64,000 nucleotides of DNA, from positions 61,169,839-61,233,838 of the forward strand of contig NC_063045.1 in the NCBI RefSeq assembly GCF_018812025.1. The letters are read 5' to 3'. The DNA comes from Megalobrama amblycephala (Eukaryota > Chordata > Actinopteri > Cypriniformes > Xenocyprididae). The translations under genes and the position numbers were made by a program. The notes below the pieces were generated by a model. It was not told the origin of the DNA. It did no database searches and saw only the letters and a list, made by a program, of their open reading frames with translations. Positions 24,256 through 35,977 of the stretch are shown here, piece by piece (within the stretch, counting starts at the first letter, position 1; each line of letters begins with the position of its first letter).

Positions 24256-25815
24256 TCAGTGCCGTGTCTTGCTCTTGCGTTTACCACCGGGCTTAGCGGA
24301 GACGGGCTGGGCACCACGCCCGCGACCGGCACCCTGCTGTCTGGCTGGTGTAGGCTGCTGCTTTGCCGTCTTAGCAGGGGCGGAGGACGATGCAGGCGGG
24401 CGCCCTCGGCGACGAGCGGGCTGAGGCTGAGCCACGGGCGGCTGGGTGGAGGCAGCAGCGGACCGCCGTGGCATGACGTGACTGATAGCCTCAGCCTGCT
24501 TCTGTGCAGCGGAGAACTGTTGGGCGAAGCTCTCCACCGCGTCGCCGAATAGGCCGACCGGGGACACGGGGGAATTTAGGAACCGCTGCTTGTCGGCATC
24601 CCGCATGTCCGCGAGGGTCAGCCAGAGGTGGCGCTGCTGGACTACCAAGGTAGACATCGCGTGACCAACAGCGCGTGCTGTCACCTTCGTTGCCCGGAGG
24701 GCAAGGTCAGTGGCAGCGTGCAGCTCCCCCAGCAGCTGTTGGTCAGGACCTTCCTGGGGCATCTCCGACAGCGCCTTTGCTTGGTGAACCTGCAAGAGGG
24801 CCATCGCGTGCAGGGCGGAGGCAGCCTGCCCACAGGAACTGTAAGCTTTCTCAGTCAGACCGGCTGAGAACTTACAGGCCCGGGACGGGAGACGCGGCTC
24901 ACCACGCCAGCCGGTGGCTGTTGGACACAACTGCATCGCAACAGACCGCTCGACTGGCGGGATCCTCGCGTACCCCCTGGCTACCCCGCCGTCCAGGGAG
25001 GTGAAGGCGGACGGGGGGCCAGGCCTGGTACGGGCACTATACGGTGTCTGCCAAGACCTGGTCACCTCATCATGCACCTCCGGGAAGAAAGGCATTGGGG
25101 CGGGACGCTGGGGCTGCCCAGCGCGACCCCCCCCCAAGTACCAATCATCCAGCCGAGATGGGCCGGGACAGGGTGGAGGGTTCCACTCGAGCCCGACGCA
25201 CAAGGCTGCCTGAGAGAGCACAGCCGAGAGTTCGGGATCCGACTCGGCCACCGCTACCGTCCCGGAGGGCGGCAGCGCGTCCGGATCTTCCTCCCCCGAA
25301 TTCTCAAACTCGCCTTCCGACGCAGCGACCGACATCTGATCCTCCGCCGGCGCACCAAAGGTAACGGCTGGACAGTCCGAAGAGGGCCCAGCGGAAACCA
25401 ACGGGCGAAAGATGGGTTGCAGTGCTGGCGAGGGGGCAGGGGCCCGAGGAGCGTTTCCGCTCGGCGGGGGAGCCCTGACCGTTATCCTCAGGCCGCCCTC
25501 CCTATACAGCGCCGTACCGTCCTTCCGGTTCCCAGGGCCGGAAAAAACGGTCGTACGCGGCATAGGAGAGGGGACTCCCGCTTCCTGAGACTTCAGGAAG
25601 GAGAGCCTCGACCTCAGCACCGCGATGGTCATGTTCCCGCAATGGGAACATGAACCATCCACAAAAGCTGCCTCAGCGTGCTGAACGCCCAAACACGAGA
25701 TGCAGCGATTGTGCCCATCAGCAGGGACCAGGGAACGACCGCACCCAGTAACGCACAGACGAAATGACATACTGTCAGGGTTCGTCTGTAAAGCTCTTTT
25801 AGAAGGGGAAGTCAA
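24256..25815 (-). CDS. DIRS gag-like ORF1, open
   Basis: 519 codons without a stop. The N-terminus contains a Cys/His-rich module (CVTGCGRSL, HNRCISCLGVQHAE, CSHCG) that looks zinc-binding. A proline-rich middle follows, then a helical segment (QKQAEAISHVMPRRS) and a basic, Arg/Lys/Gly-rich C-terminus (RRRGRPPASS; GGKRKSKTRH) suited to nucleic-acid binding. The start could be the first Met or the Met at residue 16 (MSFRLCV), which directly precedes the Cys module. In DIRS elements this protein is presumed to package the RNA. It is the only intact reading frame of the element. Confidence 0.75.
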   Translation of the reverse strand: MTSPSKRALQTNPDSMSFRLCVTGCGRSLVPADGHNRCISCLGVQHAEAAFVDGSCSHCGNMTIAVLRSRLSFLKSQEAGVPSPMPRTTVFSGPGNRKDGTALYREGGLRITVRAPPPSGNAPRAPAPSPALQPIFRPLVSAGPSSDCPAVTFGAPAEDQMSVAASEGEFENSGEEDPDALPPSGTVAVAESDPELSAVLSQAALCVGLEWNPPPCPGPSRLDDWYLGGGRAGQPQRPAPMPFFPEVHDEVTRSWQTPYSARTRPGPPSAFTSLDGGVARGYARIPPVERSVAMQLCPTATGWRGEPRLPSRACKFSAGLTEKAYSSCGQAASALHAMALLQVHQAKALSEMPQEGPDQQLLGELHAATDLALRATKVTARAVGHAMSTLVVQQRHLWLTLADMRDADKQRFLNSPVSPVGLFGDAVESFAQQFSAAQKQAEAISHVMPRRSAAASTQPPVAQPQPARRRGRPPASSSAPAKTAKQQPTPARQQGAGRGRGAQPVSAKPGGKRKSKTRH

Positions 25816-26103
25816 CTCACTCGTGCTGAAGCACCCAGGGAGCGACGCGATGTGTCAGGTACACCACTCCCTGACACACCGAGGAACCGGCCCAAATCGC
25901 TCACACACACACTCTTTGTGTTGCTGTGAAAACAGCAGTTTTAGAGCTTATAGCTCAGCTCCTCGGACACTCGCGACCTCGCTGAACGTGCCCTCTTCAC
26001 CAGCACTGAAGCTCGCTGTAACCCTCTTCTTGAGGCAATGTTTTAATTCAAAAAACAAACGAAGAAAGGAGTCTTCAAACAGGACACCAGTGAATGGCTC
26101 CGA

Positions 26104-26274
26104 AGCGAAAGACAGAGTGCGATTGCATCCGCTTCCTATTTATATACACCTGTCGGGGGCGGTGCGCATTATGCAAATATCGCACGCCAATTCCATTGGC
26201 TTGTTTTAGTTTACACGAAGATGATAGGGCTCTCTAAGCGATATCCCAATTCGTCGGTCACTACTGACGTACGT
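26104..26274. repeat. DIRS right inverted terminal repeat (5' end of the element's transcript)
   Basis: Near-perfect inverse of 20232-20402. In the element's own orientation it precedes gag and carries TATATAAATAG, a plausible promoter. Bases 25816-26103 between it and gag would be the leader. The outer 25 bp (26275-26299) are specific to this end. Confidence 0.88.
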
Positions 26275-26379
26275 CGAACGTGACCGACTGAAAGGGAACT
26301 ACAATACAAATAAAGTTTGCATTTCTTAAAATTATCAATTGACTTGGGAAGAGATACAGTAGATACAAAATAGATACAG

Positions 26380-26520
26380 TCTAAAAAATGCTGGGTTGTT
26401 TCAACCCATGATTGGGTCAAATATGGACAAAAACTTCCATTCAAATTTAAACCAATGGTTGAGTTTGCCCATATTTGACCCAAACATGGGTTTGACCCAA
26501 ACAACCCAGCATTTTTTAGA
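26380..26520. mobile_element. 141-bp palindromic MITE
   Basis: Ends are perfectly inverted (TCTAAAAAATGCTGGGTTGT and its reverse complement at 26501-26520). Inner blocks AACCCATGATTGGGTCAAAT and ATTTGACCCAAACATGGGTT continue the pairing. The CTGGGTTG/CAACCCAG words also make up the 53-bp minisatellite at 6.3-8.5 kb and its left flank. Confidence 0.8.
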
Positions 26521-28589
26521 ATGTAGAAACAAAATATCAAACCAAGTGGCATGTTTTAAAGAACAAATTCACAAGCACGCATTTCATTTCATTTGGGTTT
26601 TTGTTGGTGTTTGCCAGGACGTTGTTAAGTGTTCGGAGTAGCTGTTATGCAATTGTTTCTTTATGTCTCCAATATCCACCTTCAAGTCTCAGTGATCATC
26701 TGGAGCCTCATTTATAAAACATGTGTAACATCCATGGCAACATTCAGATTTATAAAATCTTTGATGTGGAAAAGTGCTTAGCGTCACATCAGGTTCTGAG
26801 CAGGCGTACACACTTTTCCTTGTGGCAGAGTCAGAGTACTGCAGATATTTGGAAATCTAAGCAGCAATAATAATAATAAACCCTGTTAGCATAATTACAC
26901 AGCATTAAAGTTCAATTATTTAGCATGCATACTTTGGTTCCACATGTGTAAATCATTTTGGCCAATCTACAGACTATAAAATCGCTAATAGTGCAGAAAT
27001 AGATTTCACATCTGGAAGAGAGGCGTATGCACGTTTATTGTGCACACGTTCATTTTGTCTGAATCACATGTACGCACATTTCTTAGATTTAGATCAAATG
27101 TAGGACAGTTTCTACGCAATAGTTTCGCAATGACATTTGTAAGTGTTTACAAATGCATTTTGTACATTACCATGGGTGTTTTTATAATTAGAGCCAAACA
27201 ACAAACCAGAGCTGCAACTGTCCACAAGAGCAATGACAGCCATCTGTAATAATTGGATAACAGCGCTGTTTGAGGGAAGTACAGTATCCTGTTTACATGA
27301 AGCACGTTGCACAAAGCTGTTGTCCTGCTGCGCTCAGAAAACAGGAAGTTTTATAGGGTCCTACACTCAGATAATCTTGTTTGCATTCCCAAACCAATTT
27401 AATCAGTAAAATATTGCTGAAGAACACAGAGAAACTTCAGCAGCCTTGTAGTAAAATCCTGTGCAAGTACCTGCAGAATAGATGCTAAAAAAGATTACAT
27501 GAACCCTAACAATAACTGCACCAAAAGAGTATTTGGACACTTCAAATCTATGCATTTCATCAGATTATATCTCAAAGCAAAGTCAAAAACATGTCCTGGC
27601 AGAGGAACCACAGATGTTTGTTTGATATTTTGTTGCACAACGCAAGTCAAATGTACTGTAAACCCTGACGCTCAAAATCATTCACTGGTTTGAGTAGGAC
27701 AAACTTAAACAAATTAGTTGAGTTAAATTAACTTTCTTTTTCTTTCAAGTTAATAGAGCTGATACTTACTTATTTTAAGTAAACTGAACCGTTTCATTGT
27801 TTTGAGTTGTATAAACTAATTTCTTTTAATTTAGACTAAATTAAGTTTAACTGAAACTGGGCTGGGATTTCTATTGCCTAGCATGCTTTGCCCATGGCAC
27901 TCAAAAGGGAAAGTAAATGCTAAAATTAAGTGTCATATAATGTTTTTTTGTGCAAGATTAATGTTAAGAGGGAGATTTAGTAGTGATTGTTTCGTTATGC
28001 TAATTTAGAAGAGTTTCTTTTAATGTGGGTTTTTGGAGAGATACCATCATGGTGACAAGTGGTGCATGTGGCTTGGTTTGACAGCAAGTATGTTAAATGC
28101 TTTATATTTCTGCACTCGTTCAGCAAGTGTTATACCATGCAACTGATTGCCTCAATGTTTTGCCAGCTTATTCGGGTTTTCAATGCATGTTGTTGCAAAT
28201 CATGATTTTAATAGAATATAATATCTTAAAATCTTCATGCCTTATTAGTTGCATTTAGCAGAATAGAGCTGGGCAATAATATAGTTTACATTTTGTAGCA
28301 ATCAAGCAGTTGAGATTTGCTATATATATTGCTTTACATGAGTATGTATGTGGATAAAGTTGAATATAACATTTATCCAGCTTTTTATAAAGAGGTGAAC
28401 AATAATATAGGCAGATATTTGCTTATATATCTCCCTATACAAGTGTGCTGTATGCATGCAGATAAAGACATACTTAGATATTATTTATCTTTATATATTG
28501 AGAGCTGTGCGATAATATCTTCCCTTTTTATTGAAGGTCTTGGTGAAAGTTGTTTTTAATCAACTTCAATCATTTTTATATTAATTTAT
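26521..28589. other. intergenic, no gene recognised
   Basis: No exon is recognisable; the frames at 27040-27312 and 27499-27693 have no known content. Segments at about 26700-27100 (CCTCATTTATAAAACATGTG, CAGGCGTACACAC) and 27710-27900 (TTAGTTGAGTTAAATTAAC...GCCTAGCATGCTTTG) look like worn dispersed repeats, judged from memory. Confidence 0.4.
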
Positions 28590-28915
28590 TATTTATGAAA
28601 AATTCCAGTCTGATTTTAAGCTCAGTCACAGTACTGAAACTGCCCTTTTAAAAGTTTTTAACGATCTTCTTCTAGCTGTTGACTCGGGTATCTGCTGTTT
28701 TTGTGCTTTTGGATTTGACTGTGGCCTTTGATACGGTCAACCACACGATTCTTTTATCCCGACTCAGCATTAAGGGCACAGCTCTCAAATGGATCCATTT
28801 GTATTTGACAGATAGGAGTTTTTATGTTTATCTTGGTGAATTTTCTTCATCTGCTGCCCCTCTTTCTTGTGGCGTCCCCCAAGGGTCCATATTGGGCCCC
28901 ATGCTGTTCTGTTGT
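28590..28915 (+). pseudogene. LINE (L2/CR1-like) reverse-transcriptase fragment
   Basis: Two adjacent frames give SDFKLSHSTETALLKVFNDL and then VFVLLDLTVAFDTVNHTILL, ALKWIHLYLTDRSFYV and CGVPQGSILGPMLF. These are successive conserved RT blocks of fish L2/CR1-type LINEs; motif A has its catalytic Asp in LLDLTVAFD. A frameshift near 28695 and loss of everything after the QGSILGP block (no YADD) show a dead, truncated copy. Confidence 0.85.
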
Positions 28916-29878
28916 AAAAGCCAGTTTATAAATAAAATTGAAATATTGTTTACCTTTCTGCACACAATCACACATCCTATATATGTTGATTTCTGTTAGT
29001 TTACTGTATGTACGCAGGTAAAGTAGAATGCATTCAACTATTTTATATAGTTTCCATTTCTCAATGACATTTTTAAGGGTGACTTGATGGTCAAAATACT
29101 TGTTTGCGACTGCTTTGCAAATGTAATCTTTAAAATAAAGGGTGCAGGAGTTTGTTCTCTAGTATCCTTTCAGTCAGAAACACATTTGAGTAGATCTTGT
29201 TTAATCCAGCAGCCCATTTCCGTAGAACTGGACACCTTTTATTTCTGCCAAAATGTGGTTAAAAGCACCAGGGTTATATGATCATAGTGTGCACATGACC
29301 GGCGATGCGTTGTTAATGAAAGGCCTTTTTGTGCAAAGAGATCATTAAAACCAACAGATGGAGAAGCAAAGAGATTTTAAACTCCATCCAGGGAGGTTCA
29401 GCTGTACACAACATTGTCGAATGGTCACTGATGAGCGGTGTGCTTGACCAGAGCTGTTGTCCATTGCGGAGACGTTTCAGTGCCATCTGTGCAAGACTCT
29501 CAGACGGTCAAACGATCAGCTTATACAAGGATCTGTGCCTCGGCATTCCAAATTCCAGCTCTGGATTCCGCTTGGAGGCACTTTCCATGTGATTACAGCT
29601 GAAAAGATTTCTTGTCCCCTCAGAATATAACCACGGAGTCTGTCTAACAGACATAATCACAGAGCGAGACTTTCCGTAGAAAGGCCTGTACTTTATGAAA
29701 TTACAGCGTTGGCATTTGAACGAGCTGAACAAACTTGAAGTAAAATGGGTGTGTTTAGAAACTAAATGATCATATTTGTCTTCTTAATTACCTGACCAGG
29801 AAACACTTACTCTGAAAATAGCAAATAATTACTGTGAAGTCCAAAAGTCTGAGACCACATTTTCTTTCCCTTTTAAAC
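28916..29878. other. intergenic, nothing recognised
   Basis: Short open frames at 29084-29281 and 29329-29592 (+) and 29508-29732 (-) carry no known domain. No repeat is evident. Confidence 0.4.
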
Positions 29879-30572
29879 TTAAAGGATTAGTTCACTCCGG
29901 AATTAAAATTTCCTGATTATTTACTCGCTCCCATGTCATCCAAGATGTTTGTGTTTCTTTCTTCAATGAAGGTTTTTGAAGAAAACATTCCAGGATTTTT
30001 CTCCATATAGTGGACTTCACTGGGGTTCAACGGGTTGAAGGTCCAAATGTCAGTTTCAATGCAGCTTCAAAGAGCTCTACATGATCCCAGACGAGGAATA
30101 AGAGTCTAATCTAGAGAAACCATCGGCCATTTTCTAAAAAAAAAAAAAAAATGTATATACTTTTTAACCACAAATGCTCAACTTGCACTGCTCTGCGATG
30201 CGCCACGCATTACGTAATCATGTTGAAAAGGTCAAATGTGACATATAGGGCGTAAAAACTCCATCTCATTTTCTCGTCCAACTTCAAAATCATCCGATAT
30301 CGTTGTTTTACCTTTTTTTGTAAAGATCGTTTGACTTAGTCTTTGCACTTTTGCTTTGTAAACACTGGATCGGTACTTCTGTGACCTTTCCAACATGATT
30401 ACGTAATGCGTGGCGCATCACAGAGCAGTGCAAGACGAGCATTTGTGGTTAAAATGTATATACATTTTATTTTTTTTTTAGAAAATGACCAATGGTTTCT
30501 CTAGATAAGACTCTTATTCCTCGTCTGGGATCATGTAGAGCTCTTTGAAGCTGCACTGAAACTGACATTTAA
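29879..30572. mobile_element. palindromic MITE, right end truncated
   Basis: Starts at a TTAA with AGGATTAGTTCACTCC. The left-arm blocks ATCCCAGACGAGGAATAAG, GCTTCAAAGAGCTC and TGCGCCACGCATTACGTAAT recur inverted in the right arm (about 30390-30570). The terminal 130 bp or so of the right arm are missing. A complete relative lies at 44551-45312. Confidence 0.75.
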
Positions 30573-30650
30573 TACAACAGTAGTGTATATAATGTAATAT
30601 TTCAATCACAAGGCCAATAAACAACACCAAGAATAGTGAGAGCTTGCATA

Positions 30651-30656
30651 TTTATT
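30651..30656 (-). promoter_or_regulatory. candidate polyadenylation signal AATAAA
   Basis: On the minus strand GTTGAATAAATATGCAAG is followed within about 20-50 bases by a GU-rich run. It is the only good signal placed to end a transcript coming from the acceptor at 34571. AATAAA is common by chance in AT-rich DNA, so support is weak. Confidence 0.3.
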
Positions 30657-31359
30657 CAACTACAGCTTAAGTTGCAAAATGACATGAAACACCAGTTCAT
30701 CTTTTAAAAAGATGACGAGGCTCGACTTCATGTTTTGTACACCAATCATACACAATTATTACAGAATAATTCAACATACGACAAAGCTATTCGCTGGCTA
30801 TTTACAACACAGTTGGCATATACCTAATCTATGAGAAGAAACTGCGAGGAGAATTATTCAGATCAGAAACAAAAGGAAGAGCGGAGAGCATGCGGTCGAT
30901 ACGCAGTAAGCACTAAGGAAGGACTAGAGCAAGCTGGGAAGGTCCCCAGTGTAGTGGAAAAATGGAAGACTAAGAAACTAACGTGGGCTTTCCAGTTGGT
31001 CTTTGAATTAGGATTGTTAGAAGTATGTGAACTGGAAGCAAAGACAAAACTGCAAATACTGAGTGACGACCCCGTGCTACTTAAATGAATCACCCAGAAG
31101 AATAAATATAAAGCTTTTGGTTCTTTTCCTAAAACCCATAAAACTCATTTACAAGAGCGGTTGCTAAAAATGTCAGTGAGAACGTTGGTTTTGATGCTAC
31201 ATTTTTTTGCCTTAGAAAACACATCCAAGGACACCGCGCTCTAAACGGATGAGTGTTTTTGTACTTATTAGACGTTCCTAGCTGGTGTAGGACACGGCGG
31301 ATGATCAATCTGACCTCAGCTGCCCTGGTGTGTGTGTGTAATATATACACCACCGTCAC

Positions 31360-31931
31360 TAGCGGCGCAACGGATCGCAGTCGATCCGTGCGGACCACGC
31401 CTCGCGGTTCGGCAAGCATGTGATTCACGGATTAATTGCTAAGTTTAACCATCATAGAGTGAAAGTTTATCATTTCCACATGTTTTTTCTTGACAATTTA
31501 GACATTCGAGCGATTTTAAACCATTCGAGCGCACGAAGAGGGGAAAAACGTAAACGTTTCTATATTGCTAAATAGCTATATAGCATCCATTCATTAGCTC
31601 TTAAAGTGACAGCAGCCTATAAATATCTGCTGCTGTCTATGTCATTAATGTTAAACAAACAACAAAACACATCTTTAACAAAGATTAATCTATATGTAAT
31701 TTATACAGTGAACACTATAGTGTCATTTTACATTTAATTATTCAATTTCTGTACCTGAATACTGCTGTTAGACCTTACTTTATTTGTAAATTCATATACT
31801 TTGTCTTTAATTATGTTTAATTATTATTGAAGTACTTAAAATGGGCTTTGCTTTTCATTTACTTAAAGTTGCATTAAAAACAAACGTAATTTGATCCGAA
31901 CCGCGAGTTTAGTGATTCATTGCACCGCTGA
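31360..31931. mobile_element. hAT-like non-autonomous element
   Basis: Inverted ends TAGCGGCGCAACGGATC and TCAGCGGTGCAATGAATC (reverse complement of the right end), with a second shared inner block CTCGCGGTTCGG. Flanks ACCGTCAC and TCGTCACC suggest a decayed target duplication. No transposase is present. Confidence 0.55.
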
Positions 31932-33164
31932 TCGTCACCCTCTACAACATCCTGCGTCGATTTGAATGCGTCCTTGATGTATTTAAGGAATTGACTGCCC
32001 AACAAAAACATGAGATTCGCTCTGTAAGGTACCCTGTGCTTTATTTATGAGATCTAGACTGAGTTTGCTATTGCCTGAAGTGACTAGTGCCAGGAACTGT
32101 AACTACTCCTTGAATTAAACCTTTACATTAAAGGGTAAATATAGTGTTAATAATTGCAGTTTTGTGATTGCTCCGACTGTCTGTAGTTTCAGAATTATTT
32201 TGCAAATAATCATCTCTGAGGAGGAAAAAAAAAAAAAATGAAAGGAAACAAAACACCAACTCTTCAGCAAATCTGTTTTTCTGTCCAATGAGAAAGCCAC
32301 ACAGAAACAACAAGGGGGAATAAAGTCGATCCGAGATACGACAACCAGACAATAAAGAACCAACACCTCTTCTCAACATGAAAATATAAAATAAAACCCA
32401 TCTGAGCTTCCTTACCAAGGAGCAGATTAAAGTCCAAAATAGCACCATTCATCAGTGTCTCAAATCCGTGGCAGCATCTCAGTCACTTACCACAAGGAAA
32501 CAATGCGTCTCTACAGCTATTTCTATATCACAACGTACATGATTACACTTTAATATACTGGCAAAGCAACAAAAAAAGTTAAAAAGCAAAAAATTAACAA
32601 GCAAATTCTAAAAAATGAAACAAAAAAAGATGAACTCTGTAGCTTTTTAGTAACTGCATGAGAAGTGGGGACTCTTAGCCTTAGTAAATACTGTAAGGTG
32701 TGAGTATTGACTGACGTTGACGTGGTTTAGTAATGAAGACGTATGTATGGATCTGAGGAGGGACATCAAAATGATCCTGTGAGTAGTGATAGACTGATAT
32801 ATTTGGCGATAATGTCAAAATGGCCGATAACCGACCGGTGCTAGTTTTGATTTCAAATACTTTTTAGAGAATTATAAATGAATAAAAATGCAAAAAACAT
32901 AAAAGTTTACATTTGGCAATTCAGTGTCATTTGCTATTATTCAATTTTATTACAGATACTGCAGGGTTCCCACAGAAATTAAGTAAATAAAGTTGCATTA
33001 CTTTAGTGCCATTCGTCAATTTAAAAAAAATCATGTTGTGGAACAAATTAAATAAGCAGCACATACTCAAAACAACAACAACAACAACAACAAAAAACTA
33101 ATTTACTAATTTCCATGATTTTCCAGATCACTTTTAGAATTCACTGATATTTCTATGGGAACCC

Positions 33165-33825
33165 TATGGAAGCTTGTTTCCGCCACCGAATTAAAAAAAA
33201 AAAAAAAAAAAAAGGTAATTACGACTTTTTATCTCACAATTCTCACAAGACTTTTTTTTCTCAGCATTGCATGATATAAACTCGCAATTTTGAGTTATAA
33301 AGTCAGAATTGCGAAATATAAACAATTCTGAAATTCGCAATTCTGACTTTATAACTCAAAATTGCGAGTTTATTTTTTTTCGCAATTCTGGTAATATTGA
33401 CTTTATCATGCAATTCTGACATTATAACTCGCAATTTCGAGAAAAAAAGTCACGTTTCTATCGCAATTCTGACTTTTTCTCGCAATTGCGTTATATAAAC
33501 TCACAATTTCGAGTCATAAAGTCAAAATTGTGAGATATAAACTAAATTCTGAAACTCGCAATTCTGACTTTTCTCAGAATTGTGATATAAACTTACAATT
33601 TCGAGTTATAAAGTAAGAATTGGGAGATTCACATGCTATTGCAAATTTAAAACGCTAAATTCTACGTTTATGATTCACAATTCGGACTTTATTTCTTGTA
33701 ATTGTGAGCTTATATCACTCAGTTCTGACATATCTCGCCATTTTGAGTTTATATCTTGCAATTCTGAGTTGTGAGAAAAAGTTTAATTTAATTTTTTTAT
33801 TTAGTGGAGGAAACAAGCTTCCATA
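33165..33825. mobile_element. TIR element with tandem-repeat body, GAACCC target duplication
   Basis: The termini are TATGGAAGCTTGTTTCCGCC and the inverse of TATGGAAGCTTGTTTCCTCC. Immediate flanks are GAACCC on both sides (33159-33164 and 33826-33831), a perfect 6-bp duplication. The 660-bp body consists of short repeats on both orientations (CGCAATTCTGACTTTATAAC, AACTCGCAATTTCGAG). No open frame. Same family as 56674-60512. Confidence 0.8.
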
Positions 33826-33965
33826 GAACCCTGACATTGGTATCGGTCTTTAAAAACACACATTGGTCGACCGCTAGTGTTTGTCACATTCCAGCATAGT
33901 TGCAAGTCAATTAAGAACACTGTTAACATTTCTTGGTGGATTTTTCTTGTTCACAGGAATTCACA

Positions 33966-34190
33966 GAGGTATGAAAGAGTCCAGCCGTGCAAAGTAGAAG
34001 TGGACAAGTGGAAGACATGCTGCTGCTGCCGCCGCCGCCAGGGTCCCGGACCCCCGAGGGCCCCTGTGGAGTTTGCAAACACAGACATGTGGGTCTTTAG
34101 TGAAGCTCCAGTCTGTCTTGAGGTGCTGTGTGTCTTTACTGCCGCCCCCTCCGAAGAGCATATCATCAAGGCTTAGAGTCCCAGGTTTTT
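33966..34190. other. GC-rich patch with open frames, unresolved
   Basis: This is locally much more GC-rich than its neighbours, with a (GCC)n/(GCT)n run. A minus-strand frame from 34209 to 33961 reads TLSLDDMLFGGGGSKDTQ and continues past a poly-Ala run. An acceptor-like TTTTAG lies just upstream. It could be a coding exon or a structured 3'UTR segment. I do not recognise the protein. Confidence 0.25.
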
Positions 34191-34521
34191 CTAAAATGTT
34201 ATTAATCACATAGATGGGGGAAAAGCCCCAGCGTCATAATTCATCTGAACCGCACGCCATAACCATAGAAAATAAGGATATACATGATTTAGGAAATAAA
34301 AAATAATATACATGAGGATACAATCTCCCCAGAGGGCCGTTCTCTATCCCACGTCAGACAGATGGAATGTCGATCTTTCGGGGTAGTTCCTCTCCCCTCC
34401 ACCAGGTTCAGGAACACAGCTGTTAGCTCTGAGGAAGTAAACGCACAATAGATGGAAATCACCGCTCAGGACGCTGTGATGTCATCAAAACAAACACTGA
34501 TTATCAGGGGACTCGACCTAC

Positions 34522-34571
34522 CTATGGGGATCCCCCATTGCTCCTGTTGGTGTCATTTCTGAAGAAAGAAC
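34522..34571 (-). other. candidate exon of an unidentified minus-strand gene
   Basis: A strong acceptor (TTTCTCCCTCTCCTGCAG) on the minus strand precedes GTTCTTTCTTCAGAAATG. One frame reads SFFRNDTNRSNGGSP then TAG. The same 50 bp are followed by GTAGGT, a possible donor. The piece could therefore be either the last coding codons or a small internal exon. I do not recognise the gene. Confidence 0.3.
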
Positions 34572-34610
34572 CTGCAGGAGAGGGAGAAAGAGAGCAATTT
34601 TTGAATATAT

Positions 34611-35855
34611 TAGGGCTGTCAATTTAACATGTTAATTAAATGAAGTAGTTATGGAAAAATAACGCGATTAAAACGATGTATTGCAATTAACGCACCCGCC
34701 CCAGACCTACCTACCCAAAAATGCCCCACTATGAGTTTGTCTCATTTACATCATATGATATAGTTAAGCAATATCACACGAGTGCAAATGTAATATTGAT
34801 TTTATACAACAGTTAAATTATTAAGAAGTTAATATTGTTATATTTTACACACAGTATTTGTTTTTGCTCAATTTTGCCAATAAAAATATTACCTATAAAG
34901 CAGAACTGTTGTGCATCTCCGAGCGGTGTTTCATTTCTGAATGAATCAGTGTTTTGAGAGAATCAATCGGGTAAAACAATGATTCAATGACTCATTTATA
35001 AAGAGAGCCATTTACTTCATTCCTGAATGAATCAATCAGCCGTTTAAATGAATCAAATGAATGAATGACTCAATGACTTACTCATTTCAATATTTATCGC
35101 CACCTACTGGCAGTTTTAGTTTCTTATTTGGAGTACCGCTTCATTTAAAAAATAATTTCATATTTTGGGGATAGTTTGCCCAAAAATGAAAATTATGTTT
35201 CAAACCTGTAGACTTTCGGAACATAAAAGAAGTTATTCTGAAGAATGTTTGTAACCAAACGGTTTTGTTCTGTAAATATATCTAAATACAAATTCATATG
35301 CAGCTTCTGATCAAAATCATGGCCGTTGAAGCCAAAAAGTTTGTGTGTAATAAATTCTAGGTGGAATCAGAAATTGCATGATATAAACTCACAATTTTAA
35401 GTTCTAAAATCAGAATTGCTAAAAGAATTCTAAAATTCGCAATTCTGACTTTATAACATGCAATTGTGAGTTAGGGTTATATGGAGTTTATCATGCAATT
35501 CTGACATTATAACTCGCAATTCCGAGAAAAAAGTCAAGTTTATATCACAATTCTGACTTTCTGTCGCAATTGGGAGTTTACATTTCGCAATTCTGACTCT
35601 TTTCTCAATTGCATGATATAAACTCGCAATTTCGAGTTATTAAGTAAGAATTGCGAGATATAAACTAAATTCTAAAACTTGCAATTCTGACTTATTTCTA
35701 AAGCTACTTTTTAATAATGTCTATTTGATGTTTTTCTCATTTAACACAATAATGACTTTATCTTTTGAGGGTAATTGCTCAGCCAAATATAATGTATGAA
35801 TAATTTGCAATTAATTAATCAGCACATCATGTAATTAATTAATTTTTAATTGCCC
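34611..35855. mobile_element. hAT-like element with nested repeats
   Basis: Begins TAGGGCTGTCAATTTAAC and ends with the roughly inverted TTAATTAATTTTTAATTGCCCT; both are common fish hAT-type ends. The interior has GCCACCTACTGGCAG and GAATGAATCAATCAG blocks shared, inverted, with 55380-55830. At about 35350-35700 it contains a body fragment of the CGCAATTCTGAC repeat family. No transposase and no clear 8-bp duplication. Confidence 0.5.
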
Positions 35856-35874
35856 TCTATGCATGTATGTGTGT

Positions 35875-35902
35875 GTAATAATAATAATAATAATAATAAT
35901 AA

Positions 35903-35970
<68 letters not shown>
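35875..35970. repeat. (TAA)n followed by (TA)n microsatellite
   Basis: About nine TAA units, then about 32 TA units. The reading frame that translates as repeated YI is an artefact. Confidence 0.95.

Positions 35971-35977
<7 letters not shown>

Larger units (their letters stand above)
20182..26299 (-). mobile_element. DIRS-type tyrosine-recombinase retrotransposon
   Basis: A 6.1-kb element has inverted terminal repeats, an internal complementary region and, in minus orientation, gag, RT, RNase H and tyrosine recombinase segments. This is the DIRS arrangement: no direct LTRs, integrase or TSD. The left edge begins AAC and the right edge ends AAC; the internal region joins the reverse complements of both termini through that trinucleotide (GAGACGTTCCC), as DIRS circle-junction models predict. 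Gag is open, but the RT core is deleted and the recombinase is frameshifted, so this copy cannot be autonomous. Base composition is much more GC-rich than the flanks. The many plus-strand frames inside are shadows. Confidence 0.92.
30573..34521 (-). other. possible long 3'UTR of an unidentified minus-strand gene
   Basis: A minus-strand polyadenylation signal AATAAA lies at 30651-30656, followed downstream (about 30604-30635) by TTGGTGTTGTTTATTGG, a GU-rich element. A strong acceptor lies at 34571, with no other gene in between, so this could be a terminal exon. Small frames such as 30831-31088 (+) and 32115-32452 (-) look non-coding. It contains transposon insertions at 31360-31931 and 33165-33825. 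This is an inference; transcript data would decide. Confidence 0.3.

Noticed and set aside
22894..25653. Many plus-strand open frames of 60-193 codons
   Set aside because: They lie antisense to the GC-rich DIRS gag and polymerase region and encode no recognisable domains; shadows of the real minus-strand frames.
25700..26209. 169-codon plus-strand frame at the DIRS right end
   Set aside because: Antisense to the element leader and terminal repeat; no known domain.
20182..26299. Endogenous retrovirus
   Set aside because: No direct LTRs, tRNA primer site, protease, integrase or envelope; inverted terminal repeats plus tyrosine recombinase identify DIRS.
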